Made by a program: the position numbers and the translations under genes. This document shows, in pieces, positions 5,931-13,057 of a stretch of 18,981 nucleotides of DNA. The notes beneath the pieces were generated by a model that was not told the origin of the DNA, ran no database searches, and saw only the letters and a program-made list of their open reading frames with translations. How positions within the stretch are numbered: position 1 is the first letter of the stretch; each line of letters opens with the position of its first letter. The DNA is from Candidatus Omnitrophota bacterium (GTDB lineage Bacteria; Omnitrophota; Omnitrophia; Omnitrophales; Aquincolibacteriaceae): contig JACPXK010000074.1 in the NCBI GenBank assembly GCA_016196565.1, positions 1 to 18,981 on the forward strand. The letters are read 5' to 3'.

Positions 5931-8121
5931 TATCCTCTCCTTTATCCTCTCCCTTTAAGGGGGAGGAATGAGGTGGTGGTAGTTCAAAAAACTTTTCGGC
6001 AACAAGTAATTTTTCACCCTGCCGCATTGCGGGATCCGAGTGAAAGCGCCTCCGGATCGCTCCGTCATTGAGATAATTATTGAGGGCGACAAAAATCATT
6101 CCCTGATCAAGCGCCAGGTATTTGTGCGCCACAAGCCCTGTCGCCGGAGTGACGGCGTCATAAAATCCATACTCCCCGTAAATATCGTAAAGCTCGATTA
6201 ATTTTCTCAAATTTGCCACCACTTCCTCCGGAGCAAATTCAAGAGCAAGGACGCTGGCATGCGGCGTCACCACACCCGCCTTATAGCCTTTGGATCCAAA
6301 AGGTTTGGCGCCGTATTCTGAATATCCCCCTTCAGGCACCGAAGAAGGGCTCATTCCCCACACCGGCATCTTCAACTCATCCAGCGCATAATGAATCTGA
6401 CCAAGAACATGAGCTTTATCATTTAATCCGAGTCCCTCTGAAGCCAGTTCTTTTTCTTTCAATATAAGGGTCGGCATGAGGGCCTCGAAGGCCGAACCTC
6501 CCCAACTGGGAATGTACTTCAATCCGGTCCATTCATAGTATCCACCCAAATATTTATGGCCGAGCGTTTCGCGAGTCACACGATTTTTAGGGGTCTGCTC
6601 CTGCCAGGTAAAACTTTCCGGAAAAGTCCTGAAAAGCCCTTCGAACCAATGCTCTTCAGGAACATCGCCGCGGCTGATGGCAAGATAACTCGTCGCGCGG
6701 GGCTCGCTGTAAAAAACCCCGTAATGATAATCGGAGTAAACTTCCAAATGATCGTAATAGCCGTGAAACATTTGCCGCTCGACGGGATCATAGAAAAAAT
6801 TGAAATTCCCCTGTCTGATAAGCCGCTCGGCTTGTTCTCCTAATTCCTCGGGAAAAGCATTCTTGACCACATAAAATCCCGCGACCAGCCATCCGCTGTC
6901 CACAAGGGAAACAAAATAGCTTGTGCGTTCCAAAGTCGAGGTGTCGTAATAGTTATAAGGAAATCCGCTTTTATGATGCTCCAGTTTTTCAATGACAGTG
7001 AGCGTTATCTTCAACCGGCGGACGGCTTCTTCCTTGGTAATAAATCCGAAATCATAGGCCGAAACCAGGCACATCAAATAAACCCCGATATTGGTCACAT
7101 TGGTGTAATCCCCGATCCACATTCCTTCCGCCACGGGTTCGGGCTTGGCCAGTTGAATGGTATCCAGCGGCAGGCCGTGCTCTTTATCCACGATTTCGTC
7201 GAAAAAACGCCAGGTATCTTTGGCAATTTCCATCAAGAAGGCTTTGGAATCCTCGGGGAATTCCTTTTTAATCACTGTCTTTTTTGGGAAACCGCCGAGA
7301 CGCGTGATAAGAAATTTTTGAAATTCCAGGCCTTCGAGCCGGACCGGAGTTTTTTCAATCGAACGCGGCGGAAAATCGACGGCCGTGGGACCCGGATTCC
7401 CGGTGCGCACAAATTTGATATTATCCAAATAAACCCTTCCCGTTTTTTTAGTCACATGCCGGTCTTGAAACACAATCACAAATTCATCGAGGTCCTTGCG
7501 AGCCACGGCAGGATTTTCCCAAGCCTTGGGATCGGCAAAATCAATAATCCCCGTCATTTTATTAAGGGCGATACTGACTGTCTGCCACTCGGATGTCACA
7601 TTAATCTGGCTCGATCCTTTGATCACTTCATCGATTTTTTTATCCTGCGTACACGGGCTTTTTTTGCATTTTTTCAGCTCAATTTTGAATTTCTCCGTAA
7701 AACCTTTTTCGGCGTCGCCTTTGACATCAAATTCCAAATGATCATATTCCACCGAATCAAAATCCTGGAGTTTGGTCCAATATCCGTTTTGTGAAGGGAC
7801 CTCCGATTCCACGCTATAGGTCAGTTCCAATACTTTGGAAGGTTTGCCGTCTTTACCCGGCATTTCAACATAGTCTTCGTCGGCATAAGAGTTGTTAATG
7901 TCCATTTCATCCAGATTCCAGGAACCGGAAGGGCCTCCCAATCGATTGATTCCCGGAGTCTCACCCTCAAAATCAGCCAGAATCATTTCGGAAGGCTGGC
8001 TGGGACTCGGAGAAGGCGAAGGTGAAGCGGTTGGCGCGGGCTCGGCCGAAAGATTAACGCCGGCAGCCACACACGACAAAAAAAGTAAAGAAGACAAGAG
8101 AGCTTTTCTATTTTTTTTCAT
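5923..8121 (-). CDS. Secreted glucoamylase-like glycoside hydrolase (PF10091/GH144-like) with N-terminal carbohydrate-binding-like domain
   Basis: 732 residues. A signal peptide covers about 1-26 (KKNRK, hydrophobic core, NLSA|EP); an FLSC stretch is a poor lipobox, so signal peptidase I cleavage is more likely. A Ser/Pro linker (27-44) leads to a jelly-roll-like module at about 47-238 (ILADFEGETPG to YLDNIKFVRTG) typical of carbohydrate-binding domains. Residues about 295-700 form an alpha/alpha-barrel of the glucoamylase-like family: WIGDYTNVTNIGVYLM at 335-350, SYFVSLVDSGWLVAGF at 401-416, SPSSVPEGGYSEYGAKP at 591-607, TPHASVLALEFAPEE at 619-633, YGEYGFYDAVTP at 648-659, LDQGMIFVALNNYL at 671-684. 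Related domains occur in beta-1,2-glucanases and in cyclic glucan synthases, so a glucan substrate in the periplasm or outside is likely but not proven. The tail (HSSPLKGEDKGED) is encoded by a repeat. ATG at 8121 has AGAGGA (8126-8131) four bases upstream. Confidence 0.85.
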   Translation of the reverse strand: MKKNRKALLSSLLFLSCVAAGVNLSAEPAPTASPSPSPSPSQPSEMILADFEGETPGINRLGGPSGSWNLDEMDINNSYADEDYVEMPGKDGKPSKVLELTYSVESEVPSQNGYWTKLQDFDSVEYDHLEFDVKGDAEKGFTEKFKIELKKCKKSPCTQDKKIDEVIKGSSQINVTSEWQTVSIALNKMTGIIDFADPKAWENPAVARKDLDEFVIVFQDRHVTKKTGRVYLDNIKFVRTGNPGPTAVDFPPRSIEKTPVRLEGLEFQKFLITRLGGFPKKTVIKKEFPEDSKAFLMEIAKDTWRFFDEIVDKEHGLPLDTIQLAKPEPVAEGMWIGDYTNVTNIGVYLMCLVSAYDFGFITKEEAVRRLKITLTVIEKLEHHKSGFPYNYYDTSTLERTSYFVSLVDSGWLVAGFYVVKNAFPEELGEQAERLIRQGNFNFFYDPVERQMFHGYYDHLEVYSDYHYGVFYSEPRATSYLAISRGDVPEEHWFEGLFRTFPESFTWQEQTPKNRVTRETLGHKYLGGYYEWTGLKYIPSWGGSAFEALMPTLILKEKELASEGLGLNDKAHVLGQIHYALDELKMPVWGMSPSSVPEGGYSEYGAKPFGSKGYKAGVVTPHASVLALEFAPEEVVANLRKLIELYDIYGEYGFYDAVTPATGLVAHKYLALDQGMIFVALNNYLNDGAIRRRFHSDPAMRQGEKLLVAEKFFELPPPHSSPLKGEDKGEDNA
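5930..5966. repeat. Palindromic repeat element with 12-base tandem units, inside the 3' end of the hydrolase gene
   Basis: TTATCCTCTCC occurs twice with a 12-base period (5930-5940 and 5942-5952). The second copy runs into a near-perfect hairpin at 5946-5966 (CCTCTCCCTT, then AAGGGGGAGG), with one G-T wobble. In the hydrolase frame this encodes HSSPLKGEDKGED, a low-complexity tail not needed by the enzyme fold. From memory, similar SPLKGE-type tails recur at gene ends in many environmental genomes, suggesting a dispersed REP-like element; only this copy is in the window. Confidence 0.6.
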
Positions 8122-8187
8122 TAATTCCTCTAAATCGTTTGAAAAATCTTTGAATGGCTACGGCTTATGGCTTATCTAGCGGGGGGT

Positions 8188-8216
8188 ATTATATAAAAGA
8201 TTCGAGTTTTTTCCAG
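8188..8216 (-). promoter_or_regulatory. Candidate promoter of the hydrolase-pgeF-efp run
   Basis: A perfect TATAAT on the minus strand (8193-8188) overlaps the DD-carboxypeptidase stop. The matching -35 position (8216-8211, CTGGAA) is a poor match at 17 bases. The transcript would start near 8181, leaving a leader of about 60 bases that carries the AGAGGA ribosome-binding site. The 67-base gap to the upstream gene is consistent with a separate promoter. Confidence 0.45.
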
Positions 8217-9214
8217 GTCTTTGGACCGACAATCCCATCGGGCTCTAACCCCTTGGCAGCCTGAAATCTCTTTAGCGCCCTTCGGGTAAGCGATCCGAAA
8301 TAACCGGTGATGGGCCCCGAAAAGTAACCGGCATGCTTAAGCGCAAGCTGAACCCGTTTTGTTTTCTCGCGGGATGCGATTTTCTGATAACCATCTTTTC
8401 GGGTGATTGATTTTCCAAATTGATAATCCACAAGTATTTTTAAATCTTTCCAAAGCCGGTGGCTTCCGAGCATGGAAACCACGACATTGCGGGCGGCAAC
8501 CCGGATCTCTCCCACAAAACAATGCCGGGCATGCCGTGTCCACCCCGTTTTCCCAATCACTTCACGGCTGTCACGCCAAAGCATTTTGTTATGATTTTTT
8601 AAAAATATACGGCGCCCTCGCAAACTAGAAATGTAAGCCGTGCGTGTCCTCATGGTTTGAACGATAAAAGGATAGCGGCATGCTTCCTTCATAATGCGCG
8701 CCATGTCATAGGCCGTAGAGTATTGCCCATTGGCGGGAAGCCCGCTTGCGTTGACAAAATGGGAACTATACGCCCCGATCGCTTTTACCTTTCGGTTCAT
8801 ATGCGCAGCAAATGAAACACGGGATCCGGCAGCGGCAACCGCCAAAACTTCGGCCGCATCATTGGCGGAACTCATAAGCGTGGCTTTAATCAAATCACGG
8901 GCATAATAACGTTCCCCCGTACGCAAATGAATTTTCGAAGGTTCAATTTTTTCCGCAAAGGAAGGAATTCGCACCACAGCATCCAAGGATAATAAATCCA
9001 TAGCCACGATGGCCGTCAAAATTTTAGTCGTGCTGGCAGGAGCACGGCGCAAATTGGGTGTTTTGGAGAAAACTAATCGCTGGGTCGGCTGTTCTAATAA
9101 AACCGCGGAGGACGCGGTAATAGGAACCGCAACCGCAGCGTAGGTAATGGCGGGAGGGGCTGCGATCAGGACAATCCAGCTAAAAATAAGTAAGGATGAA
9201 ATGATTTTTTTCAT
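8189..9214 (-). CDS. D-alanyl-D-alanine carboxypeptidase (S11) with C-terminal peptidoglycan-binding domain
   Basis: Penicillin-binding-protein-type DD-carboxypeptidase that trims the terminal D-Ala of peptidoglycan stem peptides outside the cytoplasmic membrane; 341 residues. An N-terminal signal sequence covers about 1-27. The three S11 active-site motifs are present: S61-T-T-K64, S116-A-N118 (SSANDAAEVL), and K222-T-G224. Residues about 281-341 form a PG_binding_1 domain (VQLALKHAGYFSGPITGYFG to GIVGPKTWKKLE) instead of the C-terminal domain of PBP5/6 enzymes, so the enzyme is probably anchored to the wall by that module. No Shine-Dalgarno sequence precedes the ATG at 9214, and a -10-like TATTGA lies seven bases upstream. 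A 50-base gap separates it from the branching enzyme gene. Confidence 0.93.
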   Translation of the reverse strand: MKKIISSLLIFSWIVLIAAPPAITYAAVAVPITASSAVLLEQPTQRLVFSKTPNLRRAPASTTKILTAIVAMDLLSLDAVVRIPSFAEKIEPSKIHLRTGERYYARDLIKATLMSSANDAAEVLAVAAAGSRVSFAAHMNRKVKAIGAYSSHFVNASGLPANGQYSTAYDMARIMKEACRYPFIVQTMRTRTAYISSLRGRRIFLKNHNKMLWRDSREVIGKTGWTRHARHCFVGEIRVAARNVVVSMLGSHRLWKDLKILVDYQFGKSITRKDGYQKIASREKTKRVQLALKHAGYFSGPITGYFGSLTRRALKRFQAAKGLEPDGIVGPKTWKKLESFI

Positions 9215-9221
9215 GATGGTG

Positions 9222-9250
9222 TCAATACAGTTAATTTATCGGCCTCGCAA
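9222..9250 (-). promoter_or_regulatory. Candidate promoter abutting the DD-carboxypeptidase start
   Basis: TTGCGA (9250-9245) and TATTGA (9227-9222) on the minus strand are spaced by 17 bases. Transcription would start within a base or two of the ATG at 9214, which agrees with the lack of a ribosome-binding site. The boxes are imperfect. Confidence 0.4.
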
Positions 9251-9264
9251 CCTGAATCTTAAGA

Positions 9265-10845
9265 TTACGCGTAAATACTATAATTAATGTCCGGAAAAAT
9301 ATTGTCCTGGGATTCTATCCAAGAAAGCCACTGGCCGTCAATATGTCCGGCCTTTAATTGTTCGTAAAGCCTGAAAAAACGGATGAGATGTTCTGAGGTC
9401 CTTTGCACGGCATAGGGCACCATGGTCCCTGTTTTCATAATGAAGGCCCAATCACTCGATTCCGCAAGCATGACTTCGCGCGCCGCCTGATTGAGAGCTC
9501 GCCTTTCGATAGCGTTGGGACCTTGGAATTGTTTGGCTAATTCTTTCATCCTCTCGGCCGCGGCATGCAAATGCCGGTAAATCCAGTCATTGGAACCTTC
9601 GAGCCAAACCTCGGCATAACCTTTATACCCCCAGCTGGAAAATGAAGGCTGGCTGGTTTGAAAAGGGCCATTGGACGCCAAATATTCCGGCGCCGTCACG
9701 AGTTCCACAATGCGGGAATCAAAAACGATTTTACGGATTAAAAATTCCAAAAATTCCGGCCCTTCAAACCACCAATGCCCGTAAAGTTCGGCGTCATAAG
9801 GCGCGACAATAATCGGCTTCCGGTCCAGGCGGGCATATAAATGTTCCGTTTGCTTCTCGCGATTAAACATGAAATTTCCGGCATGCATGGCTGCCTTTTC
9901 ACGGGCACGTCCAAAATCGTAGGGTTCTTTATGCGATGACGTTCCGGTGATACGGTGGTATTTAATTCCGGTATTGATTCTGAATCCGTCCGGATGAATG
10001 TAGGGCCGTATATAATCTTCCGGCAAATCAAAACCGATATCGCGGTAATATTCCCGGTAATCATGATCCCCCGGATAGCCTTCCTCGGCACTCCAAACCT
10101 GCTTGGAAGATTCCAAGTCGCGGCCGAAGGCATAAACACCGCTCGGCGTCATGATGGGCGCAAAAATTCCGTATTTGGGACGGGGCTCGGCATGCAAAAT
10201 ACCGTGCGCCTCTAAAAAGAAATAAAGAAGCCCGTTATCTTTTAAGATGCCGTCATATTCCGGGAAATAGCCGCATTCAGGAAGCCAAATTCCTTTTGGA
10301 CGGCGCCCAAAAACCTTTTCATAATGATCGCAGGCATTGGTGATTTGGGCTTTAGCCGAGGTGCTGTCTGGATGCATTAATGGAAGGAAGCCGTGCGTGG
10401 ACGCGCAAGTAATGATTTCAAGGCATCCGGCATCCTGAAATTTACGGAAGGCGTTGATCAAATTCCGTCCGTAATGATTTTCAAAAATATCCCGTGCGTG
10501 ATAAAAACGGTCGCGGTACATTGACGCCACCGGATGAAAACGGGAATCCCCTTGCGTGCGTACCACCTCTTTTTCCGCCAGTTCGATCAATTTATTCAAA
10601 TGTTTGAGATAACGCTCTTGGAGAAGGCCGTCCATAAGCATGGAGGCAAGCGGCGGCGTGACCGACATGGTCAGCCGGTAAGGAACTTTTTCCCGGAGAA
10701 GGCGCTCTTGCATATCGATAAGCGGGATATAGGTTTCCGTGATGGCTTCGTAAAGCCAGCGCTCTTCGAGAAAATCTTCATGCTCCGGATGCCGCACAAA
10801 AGGCAAATGGGCATGAAGCGCTAAAAGCAAATAACCTTTTTTCAT
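9265..10845 (-). CDS. GH57 1,4-alpha-glucan branching enzyme
   Basis: Family GH57 retaining enzyme that makes alpha-1,6 branches in glycogen-like alpha-glucan in the cytoplasm; 526 residues from the chosen start, the usual length for GH57 branching enzymes. Conserved regions appear in order: HAHLPFV at 11-17, HGFLPLMHP at 151-159, WLPECGYFP at 187-195 with the presumed nucleophile Glu190, and APYDAELYGHWWFEG at 348-362 with the presumed acid/base Asp351. The characterised Thermococcus enzyme uses Glu183 and Asp354 at these positions. The reading frame extends upstream to a TTG at 10875, but neither start has a clear ribosome-binding site, and ATG 10845 gives the normal family N-terminus (MKKGYLLLALHAHLPF). 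It follows the DUF4912 gene by 42 bases and is probably co-transcribed with it. Confidence 0.92.
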   Translation of the reverse strand: MKKGYLLLALHAHLPFVRHPEHEDFLEERWLYEAITETYIPLIDMQERLLREKVPYRLTMSVTPPLASMLMDGLLQERYLKHLNKLIELAEKEVVRTQGDSRFHPVASMYRDRFYHARDIFENHYGRNLINAFRKFQDAGCLEIITCASTHGFLPLMHPDSTSAKAQITNACDHYEKVFGRRPKGIWLPECGYFPEYDGILKDNGLLYFFLEAHGILHAEPRPKYGIFAPIMTPSGVYAFGRDLESSKQVWSAEEGYPGDHDYREYYRDIGFDLPEDYIRPYIHPDGFRINTGIKYHRITGTSSHKEPYDFGRAREKAAMHAGNFMFNREKQTEHLYARLDRKPIIVAPYDAELYGHWWFEGPEFLEFLIRKIVFDSRIVELVTAPEYLASNGPFQTSQPSFSSWGYKGYAEVWLEGSNDWIYRHLHAAAERMKELAKQFQGPNAIERRALNQAAREVMLAESSDWAFIMKTGTMVPYAVQRTSEHLIRFFRLYEQLKAGHIDGQWLSWIESQDNIFPDINYSIYA

Positions 10846-10887
10846 ATTTTTTTCTTTGTTAATGGGAAGGCGCAAAAATAGATCGGC

Positions 10888-11535
10888 TTAGAGAGGTTTT
10901 CGGACAGGAGAAAAAAGCTCAGATCCTTTGCCCGTGCGGCCGCCTCCGGAAAGCTGGTAAATCTCGTCAAAATTGCCGGCGTCCCAATTCTTGTCAATGA
11001 CGTTTGAGGGAGTGTCGCGGGGGGTGCGTACACGATTACTTTTTGCAATAAGATGAAAACGGCCGTAAGGATCGAGAAGCCCGAGCTCCGCTTCGAAGGA
11101 GGCATTGGGTTCTCCCACATTCAAATACCAGTTTTTGGCGTCCAGTGGAACATCCAAGTCCGAAAAAGTTTTTTTGTCCAAATTATGCACACGCAAAATC
11201 ACGCGGCTAGCCGGCTCCCTTTTTTTAAAATCCTGAATCCAATCCCAAGTTTGGGAAGAAAAATCCCAATATCCATAAATCCAATAAGGATCGCGCACCA
11301 TGAGCACCAGCAAGGTATGATTATAAGAATAAGGGAGTGTCCCGCTCGATTGATTGATGGGATGAAAACTGACCGGCTTGTCAACGGCCGGCGCAGCAAA
11401 TTTACGAATCGTGCGTTGAATTATTTTTTTGCTCGCCGGCTTTTTAGAGGATGCTATGGACGAAGCTGTCTTTTGGGATTTTTTCGACAAAATATTGCGT
11501 CGAGAATTGCTTTTTTTTTGAGTCGGTTTTTTCAT
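10888..11535 (-). CDS. DUF4912 domain protein
   Basis: From the chosen ATG the product is 215 residues. The first 50 or so are Lys/Ser-rich and probably disordered (MKKPTQKKSNSRRN). Residues about 65-185 match the DUF4912 pattern (LPYSYNHTLLVLMVRDPYWI, then YGYWDFSS). The domain's role is unknown; from family knowledge it is often encoded beside GH57 alpha-glucan enzymes, as here. The frame also has a GTG at 11613, but that would lie upstream of a good -10 box (11592-11587) and beside the tRNA promoter, so it is unlikely. ATG 11535 lacks an obvious ribosome-binding site, so the start is the weak part of this call. The 42-base spacing to the GH57 gene suggests one transcript. Confidence 0.8.
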   Translation of the reverse strand: MKKPTQKKSNSRRNILSKKSQKTASSIASSKKPASKKIIQRTIRKFAAPAVDKPVSFHPINQSSGTLPYSYNHTLLVLMVRDPYWIYGYWDFSSQTWDWIQDFKKREPASRVILRVHNLDKKTFSDLDVPLDAKNWYLNVGEPNASFEAELGLLDPYGRFHLIAKSNRVRTPRDTPSNVIDKNWDAGNFDEIYQLSGGGRTGKGSELFSPVRKPL

Positions 11536-11586
11536 GAGCCGGTCTAGGTCTGAAGGCGCTTGTGCTAAACCCTTTAGGTGTTTGGT

Positions 11587-11615
11587 ATTATAAGGATAGT
11601 TCACTTCCCACACAA
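11587..11615 (-). promoter_or_regulatory. Promoter of the DUF4912-GH57 operon
   Basis: A perfect TATAAT on the minus strand (11592-11587) has TTGTGT 17 bases upstream (11615-11610). The transcript would begin near 11580, about 45 bases before the chosen DUF4912 start. It lies back to back with the tRNA-His promoter and shares bases with its -35 region. Confidence 0.5.
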
Positions 11616-11633
11616 CGCTTTTTTCAGTATAAT
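11605..11633 (+). promoter_or_regulatory. Promoter of tRNA-His
   Basis: TTCCCA (11605-11610) and a perfect TATAAT (11628-11633) are separated by 17 bases. The expected start near 11640 lies about 15 bases before the tRNA 5' end. Confidence 0.55.
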
Positions 11634-11654
11634 GCCCGAATTCAGCTTCTCTAT

Positions 11655-11732
11655 GGTGCCCGTAGTTCAGTTGGTTAGAACATCAGATTGTGGATCTGAG
11701 GGTCGCGGGTTCAAATCCCGTCGGGCACCCCA
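11655..11732 (+). tRNA. tRNA-His (anticodon GTG)
   Basis: Full cloverleaf. Acceptor arm GTGCCCG (11656-11662) pairs with CGGGCAC (11722-11728). The extra G at -1 (11655) faces C73 (11729), the hallmark of histidine tRNA, and CCA is encoded at 11730-11732. The anticodon stem TCAGA/TCTGA encloses the loop TTGTGGA with anticodon GTG at 11690-11692. The T arm CGGGTTCAAATCCCG is standard. No clear intrinsic terminator follows in the 67 bases before the convergent oxidoreductase gene. Confidence 0.98.
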
Positions 11733-11799
11733 GTTTCCTTCCTTTAGCTTATTCAGCCATAGGTAAAAATATTCTGCCGGTATAGGGAAGAGGTGCTTT

Positions 11800-13041
11800 T
11801 TAAGGTAGGGATTTTTCCCGAAGATTAAATCCCAAGTCTTCGGCAATCACCAGAGGAGATGGCAGCACCATAAGCCGCCGCTGAAAACGCTTGAAAAGGC
11901 CGAGCCGGACAATGATGAAAAGGACAAAGGGCAAAATCCATCGGCGCAAAAACTCTGATTGAGGGGAAAAAATCTCCGAAACCCTTTCCTGTATTTTTAG
12001 GATTTCCCGCACATCCTGATCCCTGATTTGTTGAATCCGATCAAGGGCTTTGGCCGAAAAATCGCCGCGGCGGAAACAATCGCCAATCACATCCGCCGCA
12101 ATAATGGCGGTTTCTACCGCCACGGAAACGCCGATCGCCCCTGCCGGGGAACAAGTGTGGGCGGAATCTCCGATCAACACCATTCCGTCTTTGGCCCATT
12201 TCTCGACATGTTCAATTTTGGCTTGCAAGACATTAAAGGGCTGAAAGTCTTTCACCCCACGGGCAAAATTTTCGATGATAGGCTGATGGGTTTCAAAAAG
12301 TACACGGCGGAATGCTTCAATTCCTTGGCGGCGCAAATGGATAAATTCGTCCGCACCGATCACCACCCCGATTTGAAGCGAGGCCGGATACTTTGGCAGC
12401 ATTAAATAATTTCTTCCTTGAGAAAGATAAAATTGCACCTGATGATCATAGTCCGCGGGTTCGGGTACCGTGAACCAGACAAGATCAAATTTGTGACTTT
12501 CGTAATCAAGTTTAAATTTTCCCAGTCTGCGGAGCATGGAAAAACGGCCGTCGGCCCCCACGACCACTTTGGCGCGCACTGATATTTCCTCATGCCCTTT
12601 ATCAACCACGGCTCCTACACAGCGGCCATTCTCCTCGAGAATATCTTTGAGCCGTGACCCAAACCACAATTCAAAGGAAGGTAATTCTTTCGATTTATCA
12701 AGAAATGCTTGCAGCATAACCGGCTGCGGCATCCAAATCGCAAAGGGGGCTTCGGGAGCAATTTGATCGATGCCGAGGCGCAAAAGCAAACGGTTCCGGT
12801 AAAAACCTTCGACGCCGGTAAGTTTACGATGAGGATATTTTTCGAGAAAGTTGAAGAGACCTAATTGACGCATCATTTGAGTAAAACGCGGCATCAAGAC
12901 TTCGCCGCGGTACTCTCTTTCGAAATCCTGATGCTGCTCAAGCACAAGCACACGCAAGCCTTCCTTGGCCAGTAAAAGCCCTGCCACCATACCCGCCGGT
13001 CCTCCTCCGGCGATACAAACATCAACTTCGTGCGTGCGCAT
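11800..13041 (-). CDS. FAD-dependent oxidoreductase, class A monooxygenase-like
   Basis: 413 residues. An N-terminal Rossmann FAD motif (DVCIAGGGPAGMVAGLLL, residues 7-24) and the second FAD motif GDSAHTCSPAGAIG near residue 290 place it in the PHBH/UbiH-like flavoprotein superfamily. RGEVLMPRFTQMMRQLGL near 45-62 is also typical of this group. A hydrophobic stretch near the C-terminus (ILPFVLFIIVRLGLF) suggests membrane association, as in enzymes acting on lipid or quinone substrates. No substrate can be named; an aromatic or polyene hydroxylase, a quinone-pathway enzyme or a geranylgeranyl-reductase-like role all remain open. It is the last gene of the operon, starting 16 bases after the phosphoesterase stop, with only a weak ribosome-binding site. 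Confidence 0.82.
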   Translation of the reverse strand: MRTHEVDVCIAGGGPAGMVAGLLLAKEGLRVLVLEQHQDFEREYRGEVLMPRFTQMMRQLGLFNFLEKYPHRKLTGVEGFYRNRLLLRLGIDQIAPEAPFAIWMPQPVMLQAFLDKSKELPSFELWFGSRLKDILEENGRCVGAVVDKGHEEISVRAKVVVGADGRFSMLRRLGKFKLDYESHKFDLVWFTVPEPADYDHQVQFYLSQGRNYLMLPKYPASLQIGVVIGADEFIHLRRQGIEAFRRVLFETHQPIIENFARGVKDFQPFNVLQAKIEHVEKWAKDGMVLIGDSAHTCSPAGAIGVSVAVETAIIAADVIGDCFRRGDFSAKALDRIQQIRDQDVREILKIQERVSEIFSPQSEFLRRWILPFVLFIIVRLGLFKRFQRRLMVLPSPLVIAEDLGFNLREKSLP

Positions 13042-13057
13042 TTGAATACTGTACTCG

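Noticed and set aside
6973..7794. 273-codon open frame on the plus strand opposite the secreted hydrolase gene
   Set aside because: It mirrors a clearly coding minus-strand gene, shows no recognisable domain and has no ribosome-binding site or promoter context.
7989..8043. Repeat encoding SPSPSPSPS
   Set aside because: A Ser/Pro interdomain linker, common in secreted multi-domain hydrolases; not a separate DNA element.
8071..8078. Possible lipoprotein signal (FLSC) in the secreted hydrolase
   Set aside because: Phe at -3 is a poor lipobox and a good signal peptidase I site (NLSA|EP) follows; the Ser/Pro linker begins right after it.
10846..10875. TTG start ten codons upstream for the GH57 enzyme
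   Set aside because: No ribosome-binding site, and the ATG at 10845 gives the normal family N-terminus a few residues before HAHLPF.
11536..11613. GTG start 26 codons upstream for the DUF4912 protein
   Set aside because: It lies upstream of the likely -10 box at 11592-11587, so it would not be on the transcript from that promoter.
11733..11799. Possible intrinsic terminator between tRNA-His and the convergent oxidoreductase gene
   Set aside because: No GC-rich hairpin followed by a T-run is visible on either strand.
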